Source: Crocinitomicaceae bacterium
Lineage (GTDB): Bacteria; Bacteroidota; Bacteroidia; Flavobacteriales_D; Crocinitomicaceae
Assembly (NCBI GenBank): GCA_030727405.1
Contig: JANRBR010000039.1
Span: 124,001 to 188,000, forward strand
Direction of reading: 5' to 3'
DNA length: 64,000 nt
Part shown: in pieces, positions 53,532 through 62,314 of the stretch
How the letters are laid out: each line of letters starts with the position of its first letter
How positions within the stretch are numbered: position 1 is the stretch's first letter
Translations under genes and position numbers: made by a program
Notes under the pieces: generated by a model
What the model saw: only the letters and a program-made list of their open reading frames with translations
Database searches by the model: none
Told to the model about the DNA's origin: nothing

Positions 53532-56316
53532 CCTACTCATCTTGTTTCTGTTATTTGTTTCCTTTGGATGGGGACAGAAAAAACCCATTGACCACACTTC
53601 TTATAAAGAATGGAAACGAACGGAAAAACAACAATTTAGCACCAATGGAAATTGGATCACTTTTGAAATCAATCCACTTCTTGGAGATGGATACCTACAT
53701 TGGTATGAAACGGCTACCGGGAAACACGACTCACTGCTTCGTGGCAAGGATGCCCAATTAGATCCAAATGGACAATTCATCGCCTGGAAGGTAACACCTG
53801 GATTTGATACCTTACGTACATGCGAATTGAACAAAGTAGATAGGAAAAAATGGCCTAAGGATAGTTTGTTTATTTACATCACCGCGGATGACTCCTTGAT
53901 TAAACTTCCCAAATTAAAGTCCTTCACTCGGAGTGAGGATGCCTCGGTTCTGGCTTATTTGACAGAAGCAAGTCCAAAATCAACACTCGAAGAAAAAAAA
54001 TCGTTCTTTCAAAAACATTGGCCATTTAAAAAGGATGAAAAGCCGGTTGAGAAACCAAAAAGCGATGGACATCAACTCACCATTTGGACAAATACTTATT
54101 CTTGGAGTTTACCGAACGTAACAAAATACTCCCTCCCCAAAAACGGAAAATATGCTGCAGTCGTTGCGCACCAGAAACTCAAAAACGACTCATCACAAGT
54201 AAGGATTTATGACGTTACAACGCAACAAATTGTCAAAGAATTTGATCGAAACATTGCATGTGAATTACCAATATGGAACGAAGATGCCACAAAATTGGCG
54301 TTCTTTTCGAGTAACGACACGAGTAAAGTAAAGCAATATGAATTGGTTGTTTTTGACCTCATTTCGAATAAAACGTGGACATTAGGAGATACCTTGTTGA
54401 CAAGGGGATTGGATTCCTTGAAAGGGATTTCCGAAAATAGAACGCCCATTTTTACTGAAGATAACCGTTTCTTATTCTTTGGCGTGTGTGATCGAGTTAA
54501 ACCAGAAGTAAAGGACACGCTTTTGGAATCGGAAAAAGTTCGCGTGGACATTTGGCATTATCAAGACCAAGAAATCCAAGCGCAGCAACTTGTTCAATTG
54601 TCACAAACAAAAAAACGAAGCGACATTCATGTATTTCGCTTCAGTGATGAGAAAATCATCCCTTTGAGCAATGATACCTTGACTGTCCGTTTTTCGAATC
54701 GAATCGAAGGCAATTATGTCCTGGCAACAAGCAATGAATCATACGCCATTCAACAACAATGGAAAGCACCTGGACTAGAAGATGTATACCGCATTTCGTT
54801 AATTGATGGCTCGATAGAAATCCTCGCAAAAGGTCTCGCCTATCCAGGGATGCTTTCTCCGAAAGGAAAGTATTTTACGTATTTCAATCCAACAAAAAAT
54901 CAATACATCTTGCTGGATATCGCGGCGAAATCGCTTTCGAACATGAACGCAAATCGCAAAGACATCACCTGGAATGAGGACATCAACGGTCAACCAATGG
55001 AAGCAGGTCCGGAAGGATGGTTTGGCTTCGATCGCAGCGAAGAGCATGTTTACTTTAAGTCCCGTTTCGACCTTTGGGATTATCAAATCAGTTCACAGAA
55101 TTTAAAATCCCTCACCAATGAATGGGCAACGAAAAATAACATTCGCCTGGACCTCATTCAATGGGACGCTGACAGCGTTTACATTGATTTAAACGATTGT
55201 TATGTGACAAGCTTTGACCTTGCCTCGAAAAAAGAAGGAATTCATCTGGTTGATGCAGATGAAGCGAATGGCCTGCGACAAATCATCGAAATTCCTGCAC
55301 GCATTTCTTTGATTGAACGTTCACCAAACAAGCAATGGTATTTTTTCCGTAGAATGACTGTTTCGCAGTATCCTGAATTAGAATTGTGGAATGAACGACT
55401 TCAATTGAATGCTGTTTTGTCAAAAACGAATCCTCAGCAAGCAAATTATAACTGGGCAACTAGTGAATTGGTCAAGTGGAAAACCTATGACGGACAACAA
55501 TTAGAAGGGATCCTGTACAAACCTTTGGATTACGATGCAACAAAAAAATACCCGCTCCTTTTGTATTACTACGAACTAAATTCAGATAACCTAAACAACT
55601 ATCAAAGCCCTCGTCCATCAGCAAGTACCATTAACCCAACCGAATATGCATCAGCGGGCTACCTGGTGTTTATTCCAGATATTCGATATGAAATCGGACA
55701 TCCTGCCAAATCGGCATATAATTGCATCATGAGCGCAACAGATTTCTTACTAAAAAATTATCCCATTGATTCTACTCGAATGGGCTTACAAGGACAAAGC
55801 TGGGGAGGTTATCAGACAGCACAATTAATTACCATGACCAAAAGGTATGCTGCCGCAATGGCTGGGGCTCCAGTCAGCAATATGATTTCTGCTTACGGAG
55901 GCATTCGATGGGGCTCTGGATTAAACCGCCAATTTCAATACGAATCAACGCAAAGCCGAATCGGAAAAACGATCTGGGAAGCTCCTGAATTGTACATCGA
56001 AAATTCTCCCTTGTTCCATTTACCCAATGTTAAAACACCTTTACTAATCATGTCAAATGACCGTGATGGAGCAGTTCCTTGGTATCAAGGGCTTGAATTA
56101 TACAATGGAATGAGAAGACTAGGTAAACCATGTTGGATGTTGAATTACAACGATGATAACCACAACCTTACTAAACTTCCATACAAAATGGACCTAAGCA
56201 TTCGCATGCGGCAATTTTTTGATCATTATTTACAAAATAAGCCTGCACCAAAATGGATGACCGAAGGAATTCCGGCGATTGATAAAGGCAAACAGTTCGG
56301 CTACGAAACAGAATAG
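53521..56316 (+). CDS. Exported S9-family serine peptidase
   Basis: 931 residues with a signal peptide (to about Gly18). A long beta-propeller-like N-terminal part (about residues 30-640) precedes the alpha/beta hydrolase domain. The nucleophile is Ser760 in LQGQSWGGYQT; NDRDGAVPWYQG holds the Asp and DDNHNLTKL the His. This is the prolyl-oligopeptidase/dipeptidyl peptidase IV group. It probably degrades peptides in the periplasm. Substrate specificity is not evident. Confidence 0.9.
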   Translation: MKINLLILFLLFVSFGWGQKKPIDHTSYKEWKRTEKQQFSTNGNWITFEINPLLGDGYLHWYETATGKHDSLLRGKDAQLDPNGQFIAWKVTPGFDTLRTCELNKVDRKKWPKDSLFIYITADDSLIKLPKLKSFTRSEDASVLAYLTEASPKSTLEEKKSFFQKHWPFKKDEKPVEKPKSDGHQLTIWTNTYSWSLPNVTKYSLPKNGKYAAVVAHQKLKNDSSQVRIYDVTTQQIVKEFDRNIACELPIWNEDATKLAFFSSNDTSKVKQYELVVFDLISNKTWTLGDTLLTRGLDSLKGISENRTPIFTEDNRFLFFGVCDRVKPEVKDTLLESEKVRVDIWHYQDQEIQAQQLVQLSQTKKRSDIHVFRFSDEKIIPLSNDTLTVRFSNRIEGNYVLATSNESYAIQQQWKAPGLEDVYRISLIDGSIEILAKGLAYPGMLSPKGKYFTYFNPTKNQYILLDIAAKSLSNMNANRKDITWNEDINGQPMEAGPEGWFGFDRSEEHVYFKSRFDLWDYQISSQNLKSLTNEWATKNNIRLDLIQWDADSVYIDLNDCYVTSFDLASKKEGIHLVDADEANGLRQIIEIPARISLIERSPNKQWYFFRRMTVSQYPELELWNERLQLNAVLSKTNPQQANYNWATSELVKWKTYDGQQLEGILYKPLDYDATKKYPLLLYYYELNSDNLNNYQSPRPSASTINPTEYASAGYLVFIPDIRYEIGHPAKSAYNCIMSATDFLLKNYPIDSTRMGLQGQSWGGYQTAQLITMTKRYAAAMAGAPVSNMISAYGGIRWGSGLNRQFQYESTQSRIGKTIWEAPELYIENSPLFHLPNVKTPLLIMSNDRDGAVPWYQGLELYNGMRRLGKPCWMLNYNDDNHNLTKLPYKMDLSIRMRQFFDHYLQNKPAPKWMTEGIPAIDKGKQFGYETE

Positions 56317-56339
56317 AACTTTCCTTGTGCTTTGGACCA

Positions 56340-57122
56340 CTATTCAGACTTGGCTTGTTTATTTTCCGAATTGGGCTTAAAATCATAAGTGACTTGAATT
56401 TCACTGGAAACAGACTGTTTTTCAGCTTGAATCCGTAGTTCTTCCTCTTCCTTAAGACGCATTCGTTCGAGGTACATTCCTTCGAAATCAGGTGGTTCGA
56501 TTCCCATTTCTTTTTCGATTTCGTATTGGTATTTTGGACGCTGTGGACCTCGGCGTCGGTAATAAATTGCTAGAATCACCCCGACAACCATGCCGCTGAG
56601 GTGTCCTTCCCAAGAAATCCGTTCCTTGGTAGGGAAAATCCCCCAAATCATCGATCCATAAAGAAAAACAATGAACAAAGACAAGGCTTGTAAGGGCAAG
56701 TATTTTCGAAGAACACCCGATGTAAATAAGAATGCTGCAAGACAATAAATCACTCCACTCATTCCGATGTGATGCGCACCATTGTCAGCTGCCAGAAGCC
56801 ACAATAGAAATCCGGTGAGAAACCAAGCGAAAAAAAATACCCGCAAAGCAATTTCTTTATAGGAATAAAACAATAAAGTAATGAGTAAAAAAGCTGGAAT
56901 GGAGTTGTTTAAAATATGCCTCGCATCTGAATGCGCATGAATCCATGGCATAAAAATTAAACCTTTCAAGCCTGGTAGTTGTTTAGGTACAACACCTAAG
57001 GAATGAAAGTCATATATGAACAAGAAGTCTGCCCAGTAAAACAACCACATCATGACCAACACAATGATCGCTGGAACAACCGCATGGCGCAAATGATGAT
57101 CAAATTGGTTTGTTGTTTGCAT
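56340..57122 (-). CDS. Rhomboid-family intramembrane serine protease
   Basis: 260 residues from the ATG at 57120-57122. About six transmembrane helices; catalytic Ser122 in GAHHIGMSGVIYCL and His174 in WEGHLSGMVVG, with HILNNSIP upstream as the oxyanion region. A cytoplasmic C-terminal tail of about 70 residues is charged. Rhomboids cleave membrane proteins within the bilayer. Substrates are unknown. Divergent from the DUF2480 gene. Confidence 0.92.
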   Translation of the reverse strand: MQTTNQFDHHLRHAVVPAIIVLVMMWLFYWADFLFIYDFHSLGVVPKQLPGLKGLIFMPWIHAHSDARHILNNSIPAFLLITLLFYSYKEIALRVFFFAWFLTGFLLWLLAADNGAHHIGMSGVIYCLAAFLFTSGVLRKYLPLQALSLFIVFLYGSMIWGIFPTKERISWEGHLSGMVVGVILAIYYRRRGPQRPKYQYEIEKEMGIEPPDFEGMYLERMRLKEEEELRIQAEKQSVSSEIQVTYDFKPNSENKQAKSE

Positions 57123-57207
57123 GGCATGATCGAAGTCAAAAGATATGCCTTTATTAAAATACTGACAGTCTGTCGCAGAAATACGAAGCCTGTTTTTCAC
57201 AATCAAC

Positions 57208-57215
57208 TATCTTTG
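57208..57215 (+). promoter_or_regulatory. Bacteroidota -7 box, leaderless geometry (DUF2480 gene)
   Basis: TATCTTTG, exact TAnnTTTG, exactly four bases before the ATG at 57220. Confidence 0.6.
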
Positions 57216-57219
57216 CGTT

Positions 57220-57723
57220 ATGGACGAAATTAAAAATAAGGTCAAGGAAAGCGGTCTCATTCAATTGGACTTGGCTGATTTCAAACCCAAAGAAAAAATG
57301 GTGGAACTTGACTTGGCGTCACAGCTTTGGCAGGGACTTGTGCTGAAAGAAAAAGACTTTCGAACTTGGATCAAAACAGAAAACTGGGAACAATATGAAA
57401 ACCATGCGGTTTACATTCATTGCTCTGCAGATGCCATCATTCCTACTTGGGCATACATGCTCGTGGCTTCTGCCCTTCACACAAGGTCCGCCAATGTAGT
57501 TGTTGGGTCAAAAGCAGCACTTGAAAAAGCGCTCATCAAAAAAAACATCGAACAACTAGACTTAACTGATTTCCAAGATGGAAAAGTGATCATCAAAGGA
57601 TGCAGCGACATTTCCTGTCCAGAATTCGCGATGGTGACACTCGTGCAAAAGTTACAATCGACTGTTGTTTCTATCATGTACGGCGAACCATGTTCTACCG
57701 TTCCCATTTACAAACGCAAATAA
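57220..57723 (+). CDS. DUF2480 protein
   Basis: 167 residues, cytoplasmic. LWQGLVLKEKDFRTWIKTEN and VYIHCSADAIIPTWAYMLV match DUF2480, a Bacteroidota family of unknown function. Near the C-terminus are KGCSDISCPEFAM and YGEPCSTVPIYKRK, with several conserved cysteines that could bind iron-sulfur or zinc, though this has not been shown. menA starts one base after the stop codon, so co-expression is expected. Confidence 0.88.
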   Translation: MDEIKNKVKESGLIQLDLADFKPKEKMVELDLASQLWQGLVLKEKDFRTWIKTENWEQYENHAVYIHCSADAIIPTWAYMLVASALHTRSANVVVGSKAALEKALIKKNIEQLDLTDFQDGKVIIKGCSDISCPEFAMVTLVQKLQSTVVSIMYGEPCSTVPIYKRK

Positions 57724-57724
57724 C

Positions 57725-58633
57725 ATGAATATAAAAGCTTGGCTCAATGCTGCGAGATTAAGAACCTTGCCACTATCCGTTTCAGGAATCATTGTGGGTT
57801 CGGGACTTGCCGCTGCTCTAGACAAATGGGATGGCCTGATTTTCACATTGGCCATGTTCACGACCATTGGATTTCAAGTAGTTTCCAATTTCGCAAATGA
57901 TTTGGGAGATAGTCAAAAAGGAACCGATAATGAAAAGCGTGTTGGACCGAAACGAACCATACAAGCAGGACATATTTCGCCACTTTCCATGAAGCGCGGA
58001 ATTGTGATTACATCCTTTCTTTCTGGGTTAAGTGCTATTTACCTCATTTTCATTAGCTCAAAAAATTTAAACTCCCAATCATTGTTCTTTTTTCTCATCC
58101 TTGCTGGATTATGCATACTTGCTGCCATCACTTACACGGTAGGAAAAAATGCATATGGATACCGCGGACTTGGTGACATCATGGTCTTCATTTTCTTCGG
58201 TTTGGTGAGTGTTTTGGGAGTTTTCAGGTTGTATGGATTGTCTTTTGAGTGGCTTACTCTTTTTCCTGCGATCACTATAGGTTTATGGAGTACTGCTGTT
58301 TTAAACTTGAACAATTTAAGGGACATAGAAAACGATCGCTTGTCGAAAAAAAATACGATGATTGTCAAATTGGGCTATGAAAAAGGAAAAAAATACCATG
58401 CCTTTTTGATTGTCGGTGGAGCGGTGCTTTGGTGGACAACGGTCTACCTTCTTGCCAAACTTTCAATGAACCCGTATTTATTCCTTTCGCTGATCCCGAG
58501 TGTTTTTCTATTGATTCATTTGAAAAAAGTATTTTTTACAATGGACCCAGCAAAGCTCGATGGAGAATTGAAAAAAGTGGCATTATTGACTTTTTTCTCA
58601 GCGTTATTGTTTTCACTCACCTTGAATTATTAA
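57725..58633 (+). CDS. menA: 1,4-dihydroxy-2-naphthoate polyprenyltransferase
   Basis: 302 residues from the ATG at 57725, one base after the DUF2480 stop; an earlier in-frame ATG would overlap that gene by 60 bases. Nine or so transmembrane helices. The prenyltransferase motif NFANDLGDSQKGTDNEKRVGP (broken here as NFANDLGDSQKGTD plus NEKRVGP) and LNNLRDIENDRLSKKN carry the two Asp-rich substrate sites. The enzyme attaches the prenyl chain in menaquinone synthesis in the inner membrane. Confidence 0.92.
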   Translation: MNIKAWLNAARLRTLPLSVSGIIVGSGLAAALDKWDGLIFTLAMFTTIGFQVVSNFANDLGDSQKGTDNEKRVGPKRTIQAGHISPLSMKRGIVITSFLSGLSAIYLIFISSKNLNSQSLFFFLILAGLCILAAITYTVGKNAYGYRGLGDIMVFIFFGLVSVLGVFRLYGLSFEWLTLFPAITIGLWSTAVLNLNNLRDIENDRLSKKNTMIVKLGYEKGKKYHAFLIVGGAVLWWTTVYLLAKLSMNPYLFLSLIPSVFLLIHLKKVFFTMDPAKLDGELKKVALLTFFSALLFSLTLNY

Positions 58634-58680
58634 TTTTATTTAACATTAAGAATTGTCCAAATTTGGTAGATTAATTTCCT

Positions 58681-58688
58681 TAAATTTG
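58681..58688 (+). promoter_or_regulatory. Bacteroidota -7 box of etfB
   Basis: TAAATTTG, exact TAnnTTTG, 23 bases before the etfB ATG. A TTTG at 58662-58665 could be a -33 element at slightly short spacing. Confidence 0.55.
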
Positions 58689-58711
58689 CATCACTTTTAA
58701 AAGATTAGAAC

Positions 58712-59452
58712 ATGAATATTTTGGTTTGCATCAGTAAAGCTCCAGATACCACTTCTAAAATCGCGTTTACAAATAACCTAACGCAATTCGATGAAAATGG
58801 AGTTCAATATATTGTTAATCCATATGACGAGTGGTATGCACTTGTTCGTGCATTGGAAATAAAAGAATCCATTGGTGGAAATGTTACCATTGTAACGGTA
58901 GGAACCGTTTCAGATGAAGCGGTAATCCGCAAAGCATTAGCCATTGGAGCAGATGAAGCTGTTCGGATTGATGCAGATCCAAAAGATGCCTTCTTTGTTG
59001 CTTCGCAAATTGCCGGTTACGCGAAATCAAAAGGTTTTGACTTGGTAATGACTGGAAAAGAAACCATTAATTACAATGGATCTCAAGTAGGTGGAATGAT
59101 TGCAGAATCTCTTGACCTCCCATTTATTTCTTTGGCGACAAAATTGGATGCAAATGGATCCTTACTTACCTTGGAACGAGAAATCGTTGGAGGAGTTCAA
59201 GTCGTAGAAGTTCAGCTTCCGGCAGTTGTATCGTGTGCAAAAGGAATGGCGGAACAACGCATACCTAACATGCGTGGAATTATGGCTGCAAGAACAAAGC
59301 CATTAACAGTTATTCCTGCTGAAGAAGTGGAAGATTTAACCAATTACGTGGCATATCAAATGCCGAATGCAAAATCTTCCGTTAAACTAATTGATCCTTC
59401 AAACATGGATGAGCTTGTCGCTCTATTACACAATGAAGCTAAAGTAATTTAA
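58712..59452 (+). CDS. etfB: Electron transfer flavoprotein subunit beta
   Basis: 246 residues, normal length. NILVCISKAPDTTSK at the N-terminus, NPYDEWYALVRALEIKE, DLVMTGKETINYNGSQVGG and the CAKGMAEQRIPNMRGIM segment are all typical of EtfB. With EtfA it carries electrons from acyl-CoA dehydrogenases to the quinone pool. The gene has its own -7 box and precedes etfA by 10 bases. Confidence 0.96.
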   Translation: MNILVCISKAPDTTSKIAFTNNLTQFDENGVQYIVNPYDEWYALVRALEIKESIGGNVTIVTVGTVSDEAVIRKALAIGADEAVRIDADPKDAFFVASQIAGYAKSKGFDLVMTGKETINYNGSQVGGMIAESLDLPFISLATKLDANGSLLTLEREIVGGVQVVEVQLPAVVSCAKGMAEQRIPNMRGIMAARTKPLTVIPAEEVEDLTNYVAYQMPNAKSSVKLIDPSNMDELVALLHNEAKVI

Positions 59453-59462
59453 GAAAAGTCAC

Positions 59463-60404
59463 ATGGTACTCGTATATATCAATTCAACAACTGGATTATC
59501 CAAAGCAGCTTTGGAAACAGTTACTTATGGTAAAAAATTAGGCAATGATGTTACCGTCATAACAAACGGTTCAGCCTCTGCAGATCAATTGGCCAATTTA
59601 GGTGAATACGGCGCGAGTAAGGTCTTGGTAGATCGCTCAGTCGATGGTGAAGATCCACAACAACTTGCCCGATTAATTGCTTCAGTAGCGGATCAAGTTT
59701 CTGCTTCAACAGTAATCTTTTCTCATGATATTTATGGGAAAGCAGTAGCTCCTAGACTTTCTGTACGCATGAAGGCCGGTTTGATTTCCGGAGCGATTGC
59801 CGTTCCAGAGGCGGATGGATCAATTAAAGTCAATGTTTTCTCAGGGAAGGCAGTTGGATTTGTAAAAGTGACAAGCGCTAAACAAATCATCTCTTTGCTT
59901 CCTAATAGCATTCAACCAGAAAAAACAGCATCGACTTGTGGCGTTGAAGAAATTAGTGGCCTAGCAGGAAATAGCTCAATCAAAGTGCTTGAAACGAAGA
60001 AGCCTGAAGGAAACATTCCTTTGCCTGAAGCAGAACTTGTTGTTTCAGCAGGGCGTGGATTAAAAGGCCCTGAAAACTGGGGAATGATTGATGATTTGGC
60101 ATCGGCTTTGGGTGCAGCAACGGCTTGTTCTCGTCCAGTTGCGGACATCGGATGGAGACCTCATCACGAGCACGTTGGACAAACAGGTGTAGCGATTAGA
60201 CCAAATTTATACATTGCTGTCGGGATTTCTGGCGCCATTCAACACCTTGCTGGTGTGAACGGATCCAAAGTCATCGTGGTCGTTAATACAGATACAGAAG
60301 CTCCTTTCTTTAAAGCAGCTGATTATGGCGTGGTTGGCGATGCATTTGAAGTGATTCCTAGATTAACGGAAGCAGTGAAACGATTCAAAGCGAATCAACA
60401 TTAA
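59463..60404 (+). CDS. etfA: Electron transfer flavoprotein subunit alpha
   Basis: 313 residues. The FAD-binding C-terminal part has GRGLKGPENW, ATACSRPVADIGW, HEHVGQTGVAIRPNLYIA and GISGAIQHLAG, the classic EtfA signatures. It forms a heterodimer with EtfB encoded immediately upstream and passes electrons from fatty-acid oxidation dehydrogenases to the respiratory chain. Its presence fits the PaaG-like and 3-hydroxyacyl-CoA dehydrogenase genes elsewhere in the window. Confidence 0.96.
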   Translation: MVLVYINSTTGLSKAALETVTYGKKLGNDVTVITNGSASADQLANLGEYGASKVLVDRSVDGEDPQQLARLIASVADQVSASTVIFSHDIYGKAVAPRLSVRMKAGLISGAIAVPEADGSIKVNVFSGKAVGFVKVTSAKQIISLLPNSIQPEKTASTCGVEEISGLAGNSSIKVLETKKPEGNIPLPEAELVVSAGRGLKGPENWGMIDDLASALGAATACSRPVADIGWRPHHEHVGQTGVAIRPNLYIAVGISGAIQHLAGVNGSKVIVVVNTDTEAPFFKAADYGVVGDAFEVIPRLTEAVKRFKANQH

Positions 60405-60432
60405 TTCATTACCTTCGTAAGAAAGAAGCCAA

Positions 60433-61023
60433 ATGCAGAAAATCAAGTTGGAAATTACTGGCATTGCATATAGTCAAACACAGTCTGGCTCATATGTTCT
60501 GACACTTCTTGAGGTGGCTGGAAAACGCAAGCTTCCGATTGTTATCGGTGGATTCGAAGCACAAGCAATTGCGGTAGAATTAGAGAAAATGGTGCCATCA
60601 AGGCCATTGACCCACGATTTATTTAAATCTTTTTGCAAATCCTTTGGGGTAATTGTGAAGGAAGTGTTGATTTACAAATTTCAAGAAGGTATTTTTTACG
60701 CGAAATTGATTTGTGAACGCGATGGTCAATTAACCGAAATTGATAGCCGTACCTCTGATGCCATTGCGATCGGCGTTCGATTCAATGCACCGATATTCAC
60801 ATTGAGTAAGGTTTTGGAAGATGTCGGTGGTGCTGAAAATGCCCATGATGACACCTTCGATTTTGATGAAGATGAAGACACGGAACAGGTGTTTTCAGCA
60901 GATGATAATGAATGGAAAGAAGTCAGTGAAGAGGAACTTTCTAAGCATCTGACTGAGGCGATTGATAATGAAGATTATGAACTAGCCTCAAAAATTAGAG
61001 ATGAAATCAAGCGACGTGGTTAA
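60433..61023 (+). CDS. Bifunctional nuclease family protein with UVR motif
   Basis: 196 residues. The bifunctional nuclease (DUF151) domain covers about residues 1-130 (LPIVIGGFEAQAIAVELE, RTSDAIAIGVRFNAPI). A highly acidic linker (about 135-165) leads to a C-terminal UvrB/UvrC-type motif (LTEAIDNEDYELASKIRDEI). Family members bind or cut nucleic acids, but the physiological role is unclear. The next gene's ATG lies inside its 3' end (23-base overlap). Confidence 0.9.
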   Translation: MQKIKLEITGIAYSQTQSGSYVLTLLEVAGKRKLPIVIGGFEAQAIAVELEKMVPSRPLTHDLFKSFCKSFGVIVKEVLIYKFQEGIFYAKLICERDGQLTEIDSRTSDAIAIGVRFNAPIFTLSKVLEDVGGAENAHDDTFDFDEDEDTEQVFSADDNEWKEVSEEELSKHLTEAIDNEDYELASKIRDEIKRRG

Positions 61024-62314
61024 TCCCTCTCTTACAACCATCAAATACAAATTAACCTTCATGAGTTTTCTCCAATTTTTTGTTTGGGGAGCTTGGTTAA
61101 CAACGATTGGTACCTATTGTACCGTTGGTAAAGGATGGACATTTGGTCAATTTGGAGCGATTTTTTCAACCTTAGCATTGTCTTCCATCCTCATGCCTTC
61201 CCTTATCGGAATCATTGCGGATAAATGGATGCGCGCTGAGCGGCTATATGGCTTGTTGCACGTTCTTTATGGAAGTATTTTATTACTCATCCCAAACCTG
61301 AATTTCCTTCAAAAAAACATCGCTTTTTTCGCTGACATGCCCGAATATGATGTCTTGTATTGGGTCGTTTTTGCCAGTATGATTTGTTACATGCCTACCA
61401 TTTCTTTGTCAAATTCAGTTTCTTACCGCATCCTAAACATGTTCAAGGGAAATGTCGTGAAAGACTTTCCGTCCATAAGAGTTTGGGGAACAATCGGATT
61501 CATTGCGGCCATGTGGACGACAAATTTAAGTGGCAGCAAAGATAATTCCATGCAATTTGTTATCGCTGGTATAACCGCCGTATTATTAGGTGTCTATGCT
61601 TTCACACTCCCAGCTTGTCAACCAGAAGAAAACTCAGGTGAAAAAAAATCATTTGGATCGATGCTTGGACTGGATGCTTTCCGCCTATTTGCAAACTATA
61701 AAATGGCCTTGTTTTTCGTTTTCTCCATGTTGCTTGGGGCAGCTTTACAATTGTCGAATATGTATGGTGATGCTTTTTTAAGCAGCTTTAAACCAGGCTC
61801 CATTGTCGAAAAATACTCTACCATCATTTATTCCATTTCACAGTTTTCTGAAACAGCATTTATTTTGACAATCCCGTTTTTCCTGAAACGATTTGGCATG
61901 AAAAAAGTCATGCTTTTCGCCTTGATTGCTTGGGTGCTGCGTTACGGATTCTTTGCATTTGGAATGGTGCCAATGGGCAGCGCTTTTATCGTTCTTTCCT
62001 GCATCGTATATGGAATGGCATTTGATTTTTTCCTGATTTCTGGGTCCATGTACATCGAAACAACAACCGACTCGCGCTTGAGGTCTAGTGCGCAAGGACT
62101 ATTCATCATGATGACCAATGGATTCGGCGCTTATTTTGGCACAATCGCTAGTAGCTGGATTATTGATCAGTATTTTACGTTCAATGATGGAACAACGAAT
62201 TGGCATTTTACTTGGATGACCTTTGCCATGTATTGCTTGATTGTGGCTATTTTATTTGCTGTTCTCTTTAAACACGAACATCGTCCAGAAGAAATTGGTG
62301 AAGCCTCCCATTAA
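61001..62314 (+). CDS. Nucleoside permease-like MFS transporter (NupG family)
   Basis: 437 residues, about twelve transmembrane helices. LTFMSFLQFFVWGAWLTTIG at the start, and FPSIRVWGTIGFIAAMW and SSAQGLFIMMTNGFGAYFG further on, are typical of the nucleoside:H+ symporter group. It probably imports nucleosides. The ATG at 61001 overlaps the bifunctional nuclease gene by 23 bases, linking nucleic-acid breakdown with uptake only by context. Its stop overlaps that of the convergent response regulator gene. Confidence 0.88.
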   Translation: MKSSDVVNPSLTTIKYKLTFMSFLQFFVWGAWLTTIGTYCTVGKGWTFGQFGAIFSTLALSSILMPSLIGIIADKWMRAERLYGLLHVLYGSILLLIPNLNFLQKNIAFFADMPEYDVLYWVVFASMICYMPTISLSNSVSYRILNMFKGNVVKDFPSIRVWGTIGFIAAMWTTNLSGSKDNSMQFVIAGITAVLLGVYAFTLPACQPEENSGEKKSFGSMLGLDAFRLFANYKMALFFVFSMLLGAALQLSNMYGDAFLSSFKPGSIVEKYSTIIYSISQFSETAFILTIPFFLKRFGMKKVMLFALIAWVLRYGFFAFGMVPMGSAFIVLSCIVYGMAFDFFLISGSMYIETTTDSRLRSSAQGLFIMMTNGFGAYFGTIASSWIIDQYFTFNDGTTNWHFTWMTFAMYCLIVAILFAVLFKHEHRPEEIGEASH

